Source of the DNA: Stenotrophomonas maltophilia | GTDB taxonomy: Bacteria; Pseudomonadota; Gammaproteobacteria; Xanthomonadales; Xanthomonadaceae | Reading direction: 5' to 3' | Length of the DNA: 64,000 nucleotides | Assembly (NCBI RefSeq): GCF_002799155.1 | Contig: NZ_NERD01000002.1 | Span: forward strand, 4,016,501 to 4,080,500 | Shown here: positions 32,351 to 42,739 of the stretch, in pieces | Layout of the letters: every line of letters begins with the position of its first letter | Position numbering within the stretch: the first letter of the stretch is position 1 | Translations under genes and position numbers: made by a program | Notes under the pieces: model-generated | What the model saw: only the letters and a program-made list of their open reading frames with translations | Database searches by the model: none | Told to the model about the DNA's origin: nothing

Positions 32351-33514
32351 ATGCACGTGCCATCCCTGAACTTCGATCTTGGCGAAGACATCGACCTGCT
32401 GCGCCAGAGCGTGGCCCATTTTGCCGCCGCCGAGGTCGCGCCGCTGGCCGCCGAGGCCGATGCCAGCAACCAGTTCCCACTGTCCCTGTGGCCGAAGCTG
32501 GGCGAGCAGGGCCTGCTCGGCCTCACCGTGGAAGAAGAATACGGCGGCACCGGCATGGGCTACCTGGCCCACGTGGTGGCAATGGAAGAAATCTCGCGTG
32601 CCTCCGGCGGCATCGGCCTGTCCTACGGCGCGCACTCCAACCTGTGCGTGAACCAGCTGCGCAAGAACGGCAACGAAGAACAGAAGCAGCGCTTCCTGCC
32701 CGGCCTGTGCAACGGCAGCCTGGTCGGCGCGCTGGCGATGAGCGAACCGGGCGCCGGTTCGGACGTGGTGTCGATGAAGCTGCGCGCCGACAAGCGTGGC
32801 GACCGCTACGTGCTCAACGGCAACAAGATGTGGATCACCAACGGGCCGGACGCCGACGTGCTGGTGGTCTACGCCAAGACCGACATGGACGCAGGTGCCA
32901 AGGGCATCACCGCGTTCCTGGTCGAGAAGGGCATGAAGGGCTTCTCCACCGCGCAGAAGCTGGACAAGCTGGGCATGCGCTCTTCGCCCACCTGCGAGCT
33001 GGTGTTCCAGGACTGCGAGATTCCCGAAGAGAACGTGCTGGGCCAGGTCGGCGGTGGCGTGCGCGTGCTGATGTCCGGCCTGGACTACGAGCGCGTGGTG
33101 CTGTCCGGTGGCCCGCTGGGCCTGATGGCGGCGGCGATGGACGTGGTGATGCCGTACGTGCACGAACGCCACCAGTTCGGCGAACCGATCGGCAGCTTCC
33201 AGCTGATCCAGGCCAAGATCGCCGACATGTACGTGGGCCTGGGTGCCTGCCGCGCCTATGTCTACGCCGTGGCGCGCGCCTGCGACCAGGGCCGCACCAC
33301 CCGCCAGGATGCCGCCGGTGCGATCCTGTACGCCGCCGAGAAGGCCACCTGGCTGACCGGCCAGGCGATCCAGATCCTCGGTGGCAACGGCTACATCAAC
33401 GAATACCCGACCGGCCGTTTGTGGCGCGACGCCAAGCTGTATGAAATCGGCGCCGGCACCTCGGAGATCCGCCGCATGCTGATCGGCCGCGAACTGTTCC
33501 AGCGCACCCTGTAA
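32351..33514 (+). CDS. ivd: Isovaleryl-CoA dehydrogenase
   Basis: A 387-residue FAD enzyme (LiuA type) converting isovaleryl-CoA to 3-methylcrotonyl-CoA in leucine breakdown. Signatures: [16 protein letters not shown] (near 127-142), W-I-T-N-G-P-D-A-D, the Glu-containing Y-E-R-V-V-L-S-G-G (the catalytic base position characteristic of isovaleryl-CoA dehydrogenases), Q-I-L-G-G-N-G-Y-I and [12 protein letters not shown]. It starts a three-gene cluster; only 10 bp separate it from the carboxyltransferase gene. Confidence 0.94.
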   Translation: MHVPSLNFDLGEDIDLLRQSVAHFAAAEVAPLAAEADASNQFPLSLWPKLGEQGLLGLTVEEEYGGTGMGYLAHVVAMEEISRASGGIGLSYGAHSNLCVNQLRKNGNEEQKQRFLPGLCNGSLVGALAMSEPGAGSDVVSMKLRADKRGDRYVLNGNKMWITNGPDADVLVVYAKTDMDAGAKGITAFLVEKGMKGFSTAQKLDKLGMRSSPTCELVFQDCEIPEENVLGQVGGGVRVLMSGLDYERVVLSGGPLGLMAAAMDVVMPYVHERHQFGEPIGSFQLIQAKIADMYVGLGACRAYVYAVARACDQGRTTRQDAAGAILYAAEKATWLTGQAIQILGGNGYINEYPTGRLWRDAKLYEIGAGTSEIRRMLIGRELFQRTL

Positions 33515-33524
33515 GGCCACCGCG

Positions 33525-35135
<1,611 letters not shown>

Positions 35136-35143
35136 CCCGTGCC

Positions 35144-37144
35144 ATGACCGAGCCTGTTGCCATGTTCACCAAAGTCCTGATCGCCAACCGCGGCGAGATC
35201 GCCTGCCGCGTCATCGCCACCTGCCGTCGCCTCGGCATCGCCACCGTGGCGGTGTATTCCGATGCGGACCGCAACGCACGCCATGTGCGCCTGGCCGACG
35301 AAGCCATCCACATTGGTCCGGCCGCCGCACGTGAGAGCTACCTGCGCGGCGATGCCCTGCTCGACGCCGCACGCCTGACCGGCGCGCAGGCGATCCACCC
35401 CGGGTATGGCTTCCTGTCCGAGAACGCCGACTTCGCCGATGCCTGCGCGGCGGCCGGAATCACCTTCATCGGCCCACCGGCCAGCGCCATCCGCGCGATG
35501 GGCGACAAGAGCGCGGCCAAGGCGCTGATGGCCAAGGCCGGTGTACCACTGACCCCCGGCTATCACGGCGACCAGCAGGCGCCGGACTTCCTGCGCGCAC
35601 AGGCCGACGGCATCGGCTACCCGGTGCTGATCAAGGCCAGCGCCGGCGGTGGTGGCAAGGGCATGCGCAAGGTCGAGCGCAGCGAGGACTTCGTCGATGC
35701 GCTGGCCAGCTGCCAGCGCGAAGCGGCCTCGGCGTTCGGCAACGACCACGTGCTGGTCGAGAAGTATGTCGAGCGCCCGCGCCACATCGAGATCCAGGTG
35801 TTCGGCGACAGCCACGGTGAGGCGGTGTACCTGTTCGAGCGCGACTGCTCGGTGCAGCGCCGCCACCAGAAGGTGCTGGAAGAAGCGCCGGCGCCGGGCA
35901 TGAGCGCCGAGCGCCGCGCCGCGATGGGCCAGGCCGCGGTGGATGCAGCGCGCGCGGTGGGCTACGTCGGTGCCGGCACGGTGGAATTCATCGCCGGCCC
36001 GGACGGCGATTTCTACTTCATGGAAATGAACACACGCCTGCAGGTCGAGCACCCGGTCACCGAGTACATCACCGGCACCGACCTGGTGGAGTGGCAGCTG
36101 CGCGTGGCTTCGGGCCAGCCGCTGCCGCTGCGCCAGGAGCAGCTTTCGATCCACGGCCATGCCATCGAAGCGCGCCTGTACGCCGAAGATGCCGACCGTG
36201 GCTTCCTGCCCTCCACCGGCACGCTGCGCCGGCTGCGCCTGCCCACGCCGTCAGCCCATGTGCGCGTGGATACCGGCGTGGAGGAAGGCGACAGCATCAC
36301 CCCGTACTACGATCCGATGATCGCCAAGCTGATCGTCTGGGACGTGGACCGCGATGCCGCGCTGCGCCGCATGAGCAAGGCGCTGGCCGACTGCCAGGTA
36401 GTGGGCGTGACCACCAATGCCGGCTTCCTGCGCCGCCTGGTGAACACCGATTCGTTCGCGCACGCCAGGCTGGATACCGCGCTGATCGAACGCGAACAGG
36501 CCGCGTTGAGTGCGGTGGGCGACACGGATGATGCCCTGTGGCAGCTGGCCGCCGTGGCCGCAGTTGCAAGCACGGGCGGCGCCAGCACCGACGCGCGCGA
36601 TCCGCATTCGCCGTGGCAGGCCCAGGACGGCTGGCGCCTCGGTGCATCGGCACCGCGCGTGCTGCCGCTGCAGCAGGGCGAACGCAAGCACACACTGAAG
36701 GTATGGGCGCAGGCCGATGGTTGGCGCGTGCAGCGCGATGAGGCCGCGCCGGTGCAGGTGCTTGGCACGGCCGATGCGCAGCATCTGACCGTGCAGCTGG
36801 GCGAGCGCCGCTGGTCGCTGCAGCTGCTGCGCGACGGTGACCAGCTGTACCTGTTCGGCGCCAATGGCCAGCACCGCTTCACCCTGCACGATCCGGTGAG
36901 TGAATCGGACCAGGCCGTGGCCGACGCCGGCAGCCTGCTGGCGCCGATGCCGGGCAGGATCGTCGCGACGCTGGTCGCGGCCGGCACCGAGGTCAAGCGC
37001 GGAACGCCACTGGTGGTGCTGGAAGCGATGAAGATGGAGCACACCCTGCAGGCACCGGCCGATGGCACGGTGAAGGGCTACCGCGCCAAGGCCGGCGACC
37101 AGGTGGGTGATGGTGCGGTGCTGGTGGACTTCGAAGCGGCGTGA
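35144..37144 (+). CDS. mccA: Methylcrotonyl-CoA carboxylase biotin carboxylase/carrier (alpha) subunit
   Basis: A 666-residue LiuD-type subunit. Biotin carboxylase (residues about 7-450): L-I-A-N-R-G-E-I-A-C-R-V, ATP-grasp loop K-A-S-A-G-G-G-G-K-G-M-R, E-M-N-T-R-L-Q-V-E-H-P-V-T-E. The C terminus has the biotinyl domain with V-L-E-A-M-K-M-E-H-T. ATG 35144 is used; ATG 35162 is another in-frame choice. The cluster stops here: methylglutaconyl-CoA hydratase (liuC) and HMG-CoA lyase (liuE) are not in the window, so the pathway must be completed elsewhere. Confidence 0.95.
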   Translation: MTEPVAMFTKVLIANRGEIACRVIATCRRLGIATVAVYSDADRNARHVRLADEAIHIGPAAARESYLRGDALLDAARLTGAQAIHPGYGFLSENADFADACAAAGITFIGPPASAIRAMGDKSAAKALMAKAGVPLTPGYHGDQQAPDFLRAQADGIGYPVLIKASAGGGGKGMRKVERSEDFVDALASCQREAASAFGNDHVLVEKYVERPRHIEIQVFGDSHGEAVYLFERDCSVQRRHQKVLEEAPAPGMSAERRAAMGQAAVDAARAVGYVGAGTVEFIAGPDGDFYFMEMNTRLQVEHPVTEYITGTDLVEWQLRVASGQPLPLRQEQLSIHGHAIEARLYAEDADRGFLPSTGTLRRLRLPTPSAHVRVDTGVEEGDSITPYYDPMIAKLIVWDVDRDAALRRMSKALADCQVVGVTTNAGFLRRLVNTDSFAHARLDTALIEREQAALSAVGDTDDALWQLAAVAAVASTGGASTDARDPHSPWQAQDGWRLGASAPRVLPLQQGERKHTLKVWAQADGWRVQRDEAAPVQVLGTADAQHLTVQLGERRWSLQLLRDGDQLYLFGANGQHRFTLHDPVSESDQAVADAGSLLAPMPGRIVATLVAAGTEVKRGTPLVVLEAMKMEHTLQAPADGTVKGYRAKAGDQVGDGAVLVDFEAA

Positions 37145-37163
37145 ACGCCGGGGCGACGGCCGC

Positions 37164-38330
37164 TCAACGGTCGTCGCCCGCCGTCACCCGACCAGCGGGA
37201 TCGAATTCGGCGGTGTCCAGCGTGGCACTGCGCCAGCCCAGGCCGCAGATGGCCATCGCGCTCTGGCCGATGCCATCGAACCCGAAGGCACGATCGATAT
37301 CGGCATCGTTGATGGCTGCGGTGACGAACGCCGCCAGGCCGCGCTCGGTGGCGCACAGGTACAGCAGCTGCGAGATGTGGCCGACATCCAGTGTCACCGC
37401 ACGGTGCGCCTTGGCATGGTTGCGGTACTTCCAGAAACAGCGGTCATAGCGCGGCGCCAGCACCAGCAACGCCGGCGCATCGGCGAACCACTCCTGCCCG
37501 GACAGCATCCGCCGCGCCAGCGCAGCCAGTGCCTGCGGCGGTGGCGAAGGCAACGGCAGAACGGCATGCTGCACCGGGTGGTAGTGGTACAGGCCCGGTA
37601 CCAGCCCGTCCACGTTCTGCACCAGCAGGAAGCCCTCGGTGGGATGCAGGCCGCCACCGGAAGGCACGTTCTTCTTCAGGAACTCGGTATCGCGCTCGAC
37701 CTTCTGCACGGCGTGGGCCATCAGCGTGCGCTGCAGCACCTGGGCCAGCAACGGCAGCGGCAGCGCGCGCTGCGGATCGAAATTGCGGCAGGTGGTGCGA
37801 CGCGCCAGCAGTGCATCGAACGCGGCCTCTTCGCTGCGCGGCAGCGGCTGGTAGTCACCCTGCATGGGCTGCACCACCGGTGGTGGTGGCCCCAGGCGCT
37901 GGCGCAGCCCGGCAGCGGTGTCCAATCCCTGCCGACGCATGTCCTCCACGCTGTCCACGGCCTGCCACCGCGCGTGGCGATGGGCCAGCGCGGCCAGCGG
38001 CCACCACTGGCTGCGCCGTAGCGCCTCGTCGCGCATCTGGTGCCCCACCTCGCTCGGCGGGTCGGTCAGCAGCAGGCCCTGCTCGACCAGGCGGGCCAGC
38101 ATGGCCGGGGAGGCATCGGCGGGTGGTTCGCTCCAGCGGTGCGCGCTGAGCTCGCCCAGCAGCTGGCGCTCCTCGGCGTCCACCGGCAGCGGCTGGTCCA
38201 GATGGGCGGCCAGCGCCACCCAGCTGATCTGGCTGTCCATCTCGGCATGGCCGGCCAGCATCGCGCGCAGGTCCAGGGTGACCGCCTCGCGGGGCTCGAA
38301 CATCAGGCTGGCGCAGCGGCGCAGTCGCAT
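37164..38330 (-). CDS. SagB-type peptide-maturation dehydrogenase (putative)
   Basis: A 388-residue protein. Residues about 165-370 match the SagB/nitroreductase FMN fold: A-R-R-T-T-C-R-N-F, P-S-G-G-G-L-H-P-T-E-G-F-L-L-V (the SagB P-S-x-G-x-x-P block), and L-D-V-G-H-I-S-Q-L-L-Y-L-C-A. SagB enzymes oxidise azolines to azoles in RiPP peptides. The N-terminal 160 residues are helical and without a known match, possibly for peptide recognition. AAGGAAGG lies 8 bp before the ATG. It diverges from the NHLP-like peptide gene across 138 bp. From memory, xanthomonads carry a family named putative peptide maturation dehydrogenase that fits. No SagC/SagD/YcaO cyclodehydratase is encoded nearby, so its true reaction is open. 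Confidence 0.8.
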   Translation of the reverse strand: MRLRRCASLMFEPREAVTLDLRAMLAGHAEMDSQISWVALAAHLDQPLPVDAEERQLLGELSAHRWSEPPADASPAMLARLVEQGLLLTDPPSEVGHQMRDEALRRSQWWPLAALAHRHARWQAVDSVEDMRRQGLDTAAGLRQRLGPPPPVVQPMQGDYQPLPRSEEAAFDALLARRTTCRNFDPQRALPLPLLAQVLQRTLMAHAVQKVERDTEFLKKNVPSGGGLHPTEGFLLVQNVDGLVPGLYHYHPVQHAVLPLPSPPPQALAALARRMLSGQEWFADAPALLVLAPRYDRCFWKYRNHAKAHRAVTLDVGHISQLLYLCATERGLAAFVTAAINDADIDRAFGFDGIGQSAMAICGLGWRSATLDTAEFDPAGRVTAGDDR

Positions 38331-38468
38331 GGGTTTCCTTCCTTCTGCCGCACAACCGGCATAGCAGCAACGACCGCAGCGCGGCCAACTTTAGCGACGT
38401 GCAGCGCGCGGCCCTCAATGGCAGGCTGTCGCGGCCGATACGAGAAACTCCACCTACGGACGATCCCC

Positions 38469-38765
38469 ATGAGCACCCATCCCCGCCTTTCCGCCGCAGA
38501 CGCCAGCACCCTGCTGGACCACCTGATCGGCAACGACGAGTTCCGCAGCCACTTCACCGCGTCGCCGGCCCAGGCGCTGGCCTCGATCGGCCTGGACGCT
38601 GCCGTCGGCGAAAACGACTGCATGAAGATCGACACCCTGGCCTCGGTCGAGGAGCTTGGCCGGGTGCGTAACGCGCTGCAGGACCACCTGTCCGGGTCGG
38701 TGGCGGCCATGACCGTGGTGTTCTGCTTCGAAGCCGGCAAGGTCGGCGAGCGGATCGACGGCTGA
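38469..38765 (+). CDS. NHLP-like putative modified peptide (RiPP precursor candidate)
   Basis: A 98-residue protein. Residues about 12-45 read like a nitrile-hydratase-related leader: an acidic helix, then D-E-F-R-S-H-F, then P-A-Q-A-L-A-S-I-G-L. The rest has only two cysteines (C51 in N-D-C-M-K and C86 in V-V-F-C-F-E-A-G-K), a hydrophobic A-A-M-T-V-V-F block and a Gly at the end, with no clear double-Gly cleavage site. Family named from memory as 'putative modified peptide' of xanthomonads. It faces away from the SagB-type gene and ends 8 bp from the convergent cyclase gene. If modified, C86 and the tail from about residue 75 are the likeliest core. Confidence 0.75.
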   Translation: MSTHPRLSAADASTLLDHLIGNDEFRSHFTASPAQALASIGLDAAVGENDCMKIDTLASVEELGRVRNALQDHLSGSVAAMTVVFCFEAGKVGERIDG

Positions 38766-38772
38766 TCCGCCA

Positions 38773-41265
38773 TCAGGGTGCGCCGGCCGTAGCTGGCGTT
38801 GCCCACGTGGAGACGTCATACACGTTCAGCGGTTGCCACACCTGCAGGGCCGTGACCTCGGCAATGGCCTGGCCGCGATGCTGGGCCAGCCACGCCTGCT
38901 GGCGGCGCGCGGCGGCTTCATCGCCCTGTGCGCGCAGCGCGAGCAGCAGCACCACGTGTGCCTGCACGGGCTCGCTCCCATCCAGCATCGGCTCGATCAG
39001 CGAGCGTGCAGCGTCGGGTCGCTGCATCTGCAGCTCATCCATGGCGCTGACGATGCGCAGCCAGCGGTCTGCGACCGGGCTGCGCAGGCTGCGCAGCAGG
39101 GGGCGCTGATCGTCCAGCCAGCGCTTGGCCAGCTCGAACTGGCCCTGGCGCTGTGCCAGGTGGACCAGCGCCAGCCACTGCAGGCCTCTGGCATTCAGCA
39201 TGGGATCATCGCGCTGCTGCAGCATCGGCTGCAGCAGCGCTGCGATGGCCTGCAGTTCGGCGCGGCCAGCGCTCGAGCACAATGCCGCCACGCTGGCGTG
39301 CTGCAGGCGTTGCTGCACCTGGAGGTCGACCAGCGCCGGCGCCGGTGCATCTTCGCGTATCGCCTGCTGCATCGCCGGGCAGTCGCGCTGCGCGGCCGCC
39401 AGCAGCAGCTGCGCACGCAGCTTCATCCGCTGCTGCAGGGCATCGCTGGCATGGATCTGCGGCAACAGCTCCGCTGCCTTGGCGTACTGTCCCTGCGCCA
39501 CCAGCACATCCACGCCGGTCTCATCGGCGTCATCCCGGCCGCGCAGGACCTGTGCCTGCGCCAGTGTTTCCGCGGCAAGCTGCGGCTGGTTGGCAGCGAT
39601 CTGTATCCGCACCAGATGGACCAGCGGATACAGCCGCAAGGGGTCCTGCGGCACTGCGGCCGCTCGCGCATAGGGCTCGGCCTCGCTGAACTGGTTGGCC
39701 TGCAGCAGGTACCAGGACGTGTTGGACAGCCCCGCGAACGAATCCGGATAGACCTTGGCCAGCGTGCGCCATTGCTCCAGCGCCCAGCCGCCTGGTTCCA
39801 GCTCGGCCATCCAGGCCTTCAGGTACAGGCGCTCGCGTGGTGGCAGGCGATCCTGCAGGTCCAGCGCATGCTGCATGGCTTCGCGTGCACGCCGCCCTTC
39901 CTCGACCCGCGCATGCAGTTTGGCCACGCCCATGTAGGCCAGGGCAAAACCAGGATCGATATCGATCGCAGCCTGGTAGAGGTTGCGTGCTTCCTCGAAG
40001 CGACGCTGGCCCAGTGCACTCTCGGCCAACGCGAATGCACGCAGTGCACGCAGGTCCTGGGTCGATGCCCGCGGCAACGGCAACGACTGTTCCAGGCTTG
40101 CCACCGACTCACCCAGTCCACGCCGCAGGCGCCCGACCACGTCATCCACCGCGAACACCATCTGGTCGGATCGATCCGCGGTGGCGGTGAACGTCTGGAT
40201 CACCTGGCCGCTGCCCGGCGCAGCGACATCGATGGCCAGCTCGTAGCCGCCGATCTTCTGCCGCACGGTCGGCAACAGCACGGCGCGGGCGCCTTCCCTT
40301 ACCGCCACGTCGACGGCGGTATCGCGGTTCAACCGGGTATCGCCCGAGAGCCGCGCCATTTCCAGGCTTTCGCGGATCTTGCCCTCCGACAGCACGTTCA
40401 CGTAGCGCGACTGCTCCAGCGCAATCCGGATCGCGTGCCGCATCGAGTCATCGAAGATCGGATCGCCGGTGAGGTTGTCGACATCGCCGAGTACCACCCA
40501 GTCGCGCTCAGCGAATGCAATCGCCGGTTCCGGCCGCAGCAGCAGCCAGCCGCCCAGCACGGCCACCGCCAGCACCAGGCCTTCGGCGGCCAGGACCAGC
40601 GGCTGCCGCCACAGCGGCAGGTCGCGGCGCGCCTTGGCATTGGCGCGCGGCATGCGCAGCGGCGCCGAACCGATCTCGCCCACTTCGATCACTTCCTGAA
40701 CTACCGGCACGCCCTTGAAGCGCCAGCGCCCGTGCGATTTCCACAACAGGCGCGTGCCGCGCTCGCCCAGCGCATCGGTGGCACGGCGGGTCAGCGATTC
40801 GGCCACCGCCGACAGCAGGATCTGGCCAGGGCGGGCCAGCATCATCAGGCGCGCCGCCATCGGCTTGGCCAGGCCTTCCACTTCCATCGACTTGGCACCG
40901 GCACGGACCGCCTCGGCACTGTTTTCCCAGGTCAGCACGTCACCCACGTGCAGGCCGGCACGCGCGCGCAGTTCAATGGCGCGCTGCTGGCCCAGCGCGT
41001 GCAGTTCACGCTGGTAGTCCAGGGCGAAACCCAGTGCGTCGATGGTGCGTTCGAACAGCATGAACAGCCCGTCGGAGCGGTCGATCAGCTGGCCATTCCA
41101 GCGGTGCTGCAGCCCCAGCACCAGGCGGTCGTGCTCCTGGAACAGGCTCGCCGCCGCCACATCGCCGATACGCTCGACCAGCTGCAGCGAATCACACAGA
41201 TCGGTGAACAGCAGGGCGCGTAGCTGTGGGCTATGCGGGGCTGACGTTCCGTTGTCGCCATTCAT
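38773..41265 (-). CDS. Class III nucleotidyl cyclase with TPR domain (peptide-modification-system cyclase; cGMP synthase homologue)
   Basis: An 830-residue protein: class III cyclase domain (about 14-190; metal Asp in L-L-F-T-D-L-C-D-S and in D-R-S-D-G-L-F), one transmembrane helix (about 207-230), a TolB/FlgO-like extracytoplasmic part, then many TPRs. It resembles X. campestris XC_0250, reported to make cGMP. In my reading the usual N-x-x-x-R transition-state pair is A-K-P-M-A-A-R, with Pro at the Asn position and the Arg kept, and the base-choosing Lys is not found, so activity or specificity may be altered. ATG 41263-41265 follows GGGAGAG, 13 bp after the GGDEF gene, so they are one operon. 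Confidence 0.82.
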   Translation of the reverse strand: MNGDNGTSAPHSPQLRALLFTDLCDSLQLVERIGDVAAASLFQEHDRLVLGLQHRWNGQLIDRSDGLFMLFERTIDALGFALDYQRELHALGQQRAIELRARAGLHVGDVLTWENSAEAVRAGAKSMEVEGLAKPMAARLMMLARPGQILLSAVAESLTRRATDALGERGTRLLWKSHGRWRFKGVPVVQEVIEVGEIGSAPLRMPRANAKARRDLPLWRQPLVLAAEGLVLAVAVLGGWLLLRPEPAIAFAERDWVVLGDVDNLTGDPIFDDSMRHAIRIALEQSRYVNVLSEGKIRESLEMARLSGDTRLNRDTAVDVAVREGARAVLLPTVRQKIGGYELAIDVAAPGSGQVIQTFTATADRSDQMVFAVDDVVGRLRRGLGESVASLEQSLPLPRASTQDLRALRAFALAESALGQRRFEEARNLYQAAIDIDPGFALAYMGVAKLHARVEEGRRAREAMQHALDLQDRLPPRERLYLKAWMAELEPGGWALEQWRTLAKVYPDSFAGLSNTSWYLLQANQFSEAEPYARAAAVPQDPLRLYPLVHLVRIQIAANQPQLAAETLAQAQVLRGRDDADETGVDVLVAQGQYAKAAELLPQIHASDALQQRMKLRAQLLLAAAQRDCPAMQQAIREDAPAPALVDLQVQQRLQHASVAALCSSAGRAELQAIAALLQPMLQQRDDPMLNARGLQWLALVHLAQRQGQFELAKRWLDDQRPLLRSLRSPVADRWLRIVSAMDELQMQRPDAARSLIEPMLDGSEPVQAHVVLLLALRAQGDEAAARRQQAWLAQHRGQAIAEVTALQVWQPLNVYDVSTWATPATAGAP

Positions 41266-41278
41266 CGCCTGCCTCTCC

Positions 41279-42328
41279 CTATTGGCCGTCCGGATCATCC
41301 ACCCAGCGCAGGCAGTTGCCGCCGTCGCGCTTGGCCCGGTACAGCGCCCGATCGGCGCTGGCATACCACTCGCTCCAGCCTGCCTCCGGCGCCAGCAGGC
41401 TGGCACCGATGCTCACCAGGCTGACATGCGGCGTGCCATGACTGCGCTCGAGCAGGCCATGCACCGCGCTGAGGATGAACTCGGCCGCGTGCTGCACGAT
41501 CTCGTGGTTGCCACGGCGCAGGATCAGGCAGAACTCATCGCCGCCGAGCCGGCAGGCCAGGTCCTGCTCGCCGGCCATCGAGCGCAGGATGTTGCCCATG
41601 CTCTGCAGCACGCGGTCGCCGGCCTGGTGGCCGTGGCGGTCGTTGATCTGCTTGAAACGGTCGCAATCGATCAGCAGCAACGCCTGCGGTGGTCCCTCGG
41701 CATGCTCGCGGCACTCCTGCAGGTACAGGGTGAGGCCACGGCGGTTGTGCAGCCCGGTCAGTTCATCGGTACGCACCAGCTCACGGGTGTGGGTCAACTG
41801 GTGGGTGGTGATGTACAGGTTGTCCAGCGCGGTTTCCAGATCGTGGTTGCGCCGGCGCAGCTGTCTGATCAGTGCCTGTTCGTTGGTCAGCACGCGCATG
41901 ATCGTGCGGCGCAGGAAGTAGGCCACCAGGCCGGGATCGGATTCGACCAGCCGATGGAAATCGGCCGGGCCCAGCTCCAGCACGTCGCAGTCGACCAGCG
42001 CGCGCGCACTGGCGCTGCGCAGGTGATCGCCGACCAGCAGGCCCAGTTCTCCGAAGAACTCATGCTGCCCGAGCGTCTTGATCACCAGGTCCTCGCCAAA
42101 GTCCAGTTCGATCTGTCCTTCGAGGATCACATACATGCGCTCGCCGCGGTGGCCCCGCTGGAACAGCCACTGTCCGGCACGGAGCTTGCATGCGCGGGCG
42201 AATCTGGCGAACAATGCCACCTCGGCATCTGACAACAGAGCGTGCACGATCTCGGCCATCGCCACCTGGGCGATACCTGTCGTCACATCACTGTTCTCGG
42301 CCGCACCCCTGCCGGTCATTCCCTGCAC
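41279..42328 (-). CDS. Cyclic-nucleotide-binding GGDEF protein (probable cGMP-responsive diguanylate cyclase)
   Basis: A 349-residue cytoplasmic protein: cNMP-binding domain at about 30-150, with the phosphate-binding cassette F-F-G-E-L-G-L-L ... R-S-A-S-A, a short coiled linker, then a GGDEF domain with intact R-L-G-G-D-E-F near 263. The inhibitory R-x-x-D site five residues before GGDEF is missing its Arg (G-E-Q-D). This is the architecture of X. campestris XC_0249, whose c-di-GMP synthesis rises on cGMP binding. It is the first gene of an operon with the cyclase. Start may be at 42328 or the Met three codons later. Confidence 0.87.
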   Translation of the reverse strand: MQGMTGRGAAENSDVTTGIAQVAMAEIVHALLSDAEVALFARFARACKLRAGQWLFQRGHRGERMYVILEGQIELDFGEDLVIKTLGQHEFFGELGLLVGDHLRSASARALVDCDVLELGPADFHRLVESDPGLVAYFLRRTIMRVLTNEQALIRQLRRRNHDLETALDNLYITTHQLTHTRELVRTDELTGLHNRRGLTLYLQECREHAEGPPQALLLIDCDRFKQINDRHGHQAGDRVLQSMGNILRSMAGEQDLACRLGGDEFCLILRRGNHEIVQHAAEFILSAVHGLLERSHGTPHVSLVSIGASLLAPEAGWSEWYASADRALYRAKRDGGNCLRWVDDPDGQ

Positions 42329-42739
42329 CCGCCGCCAGCGTCCCCTGGTGAGCCGCGGAGCATAGCACCGCTTTAAAGTGTGCGCCCTATCTCATTTTGA
42401 GCCTTCTGCCGATCTTGATTGATGTGAAGATCGGTGGTGGCCCATTCTGGCTATCGGTGTCCAGCCAAAACTCCTGCTGGATCAATCCGATGCCGGGTTT
42501 CACGGGGTTTCGGCCAGGTTGCCGGGACCGGGGTGCGCCTGATTGACGCTGCCCACCGGTTGCCCCCCTTGCATCGATACAACAACGCCGGCAGGTCCCC
42601 CGACCGGCCGGCGTTGTCTGGCCCTTCCCTGGCCACCCTGATCGGATTCCGAAGCTTCGGTAGAGCCGGCCGCTGGCCGGCAACCCCGTGGACTCCGGAA
42701 ACATCGGCGGGTTGCCGGCCAGCGGCCGGCATTACCGGA
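42329..42739. other. 411-bp intergenic region with hairpins only
   Basis: No credible gene. It holds CCGATCTT-N10-AAGATCGG (42409-42434), a perfect 8-bp stem about 80 bp upstream of the GGDEF gene; CAACGCCGGC-N14-GCCGGCGTTG (42583-42616), a 10-bp stem; and REP palindromes at 42664-42682 and 42713-42731. The first could be an operator or attenuator for the cGMP operon, the others probably end the aceA transcript (minus strand). Confidence 0.6.
42664..42731. repeat. Pair of REP palindromes (head to head) after aceA
   Basis: GGTAGA-GCCGGCC-GCT-GGCCGGC (42664-42682 stem) and TGCCGGCC-AGC-GGCCGGCA followed by TTACC (42713-42731) face each other 30 bp apart. Paired inverted REPs are typical of mobile REP units. 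Confidence 0.8.

Noticed and set aside
42329..42739. Possible small gene in the gap between the GGDEF gene and aceA
   Set aside because: Short frames lack start context and codon bias; the space is explained by hairpins and REP units.
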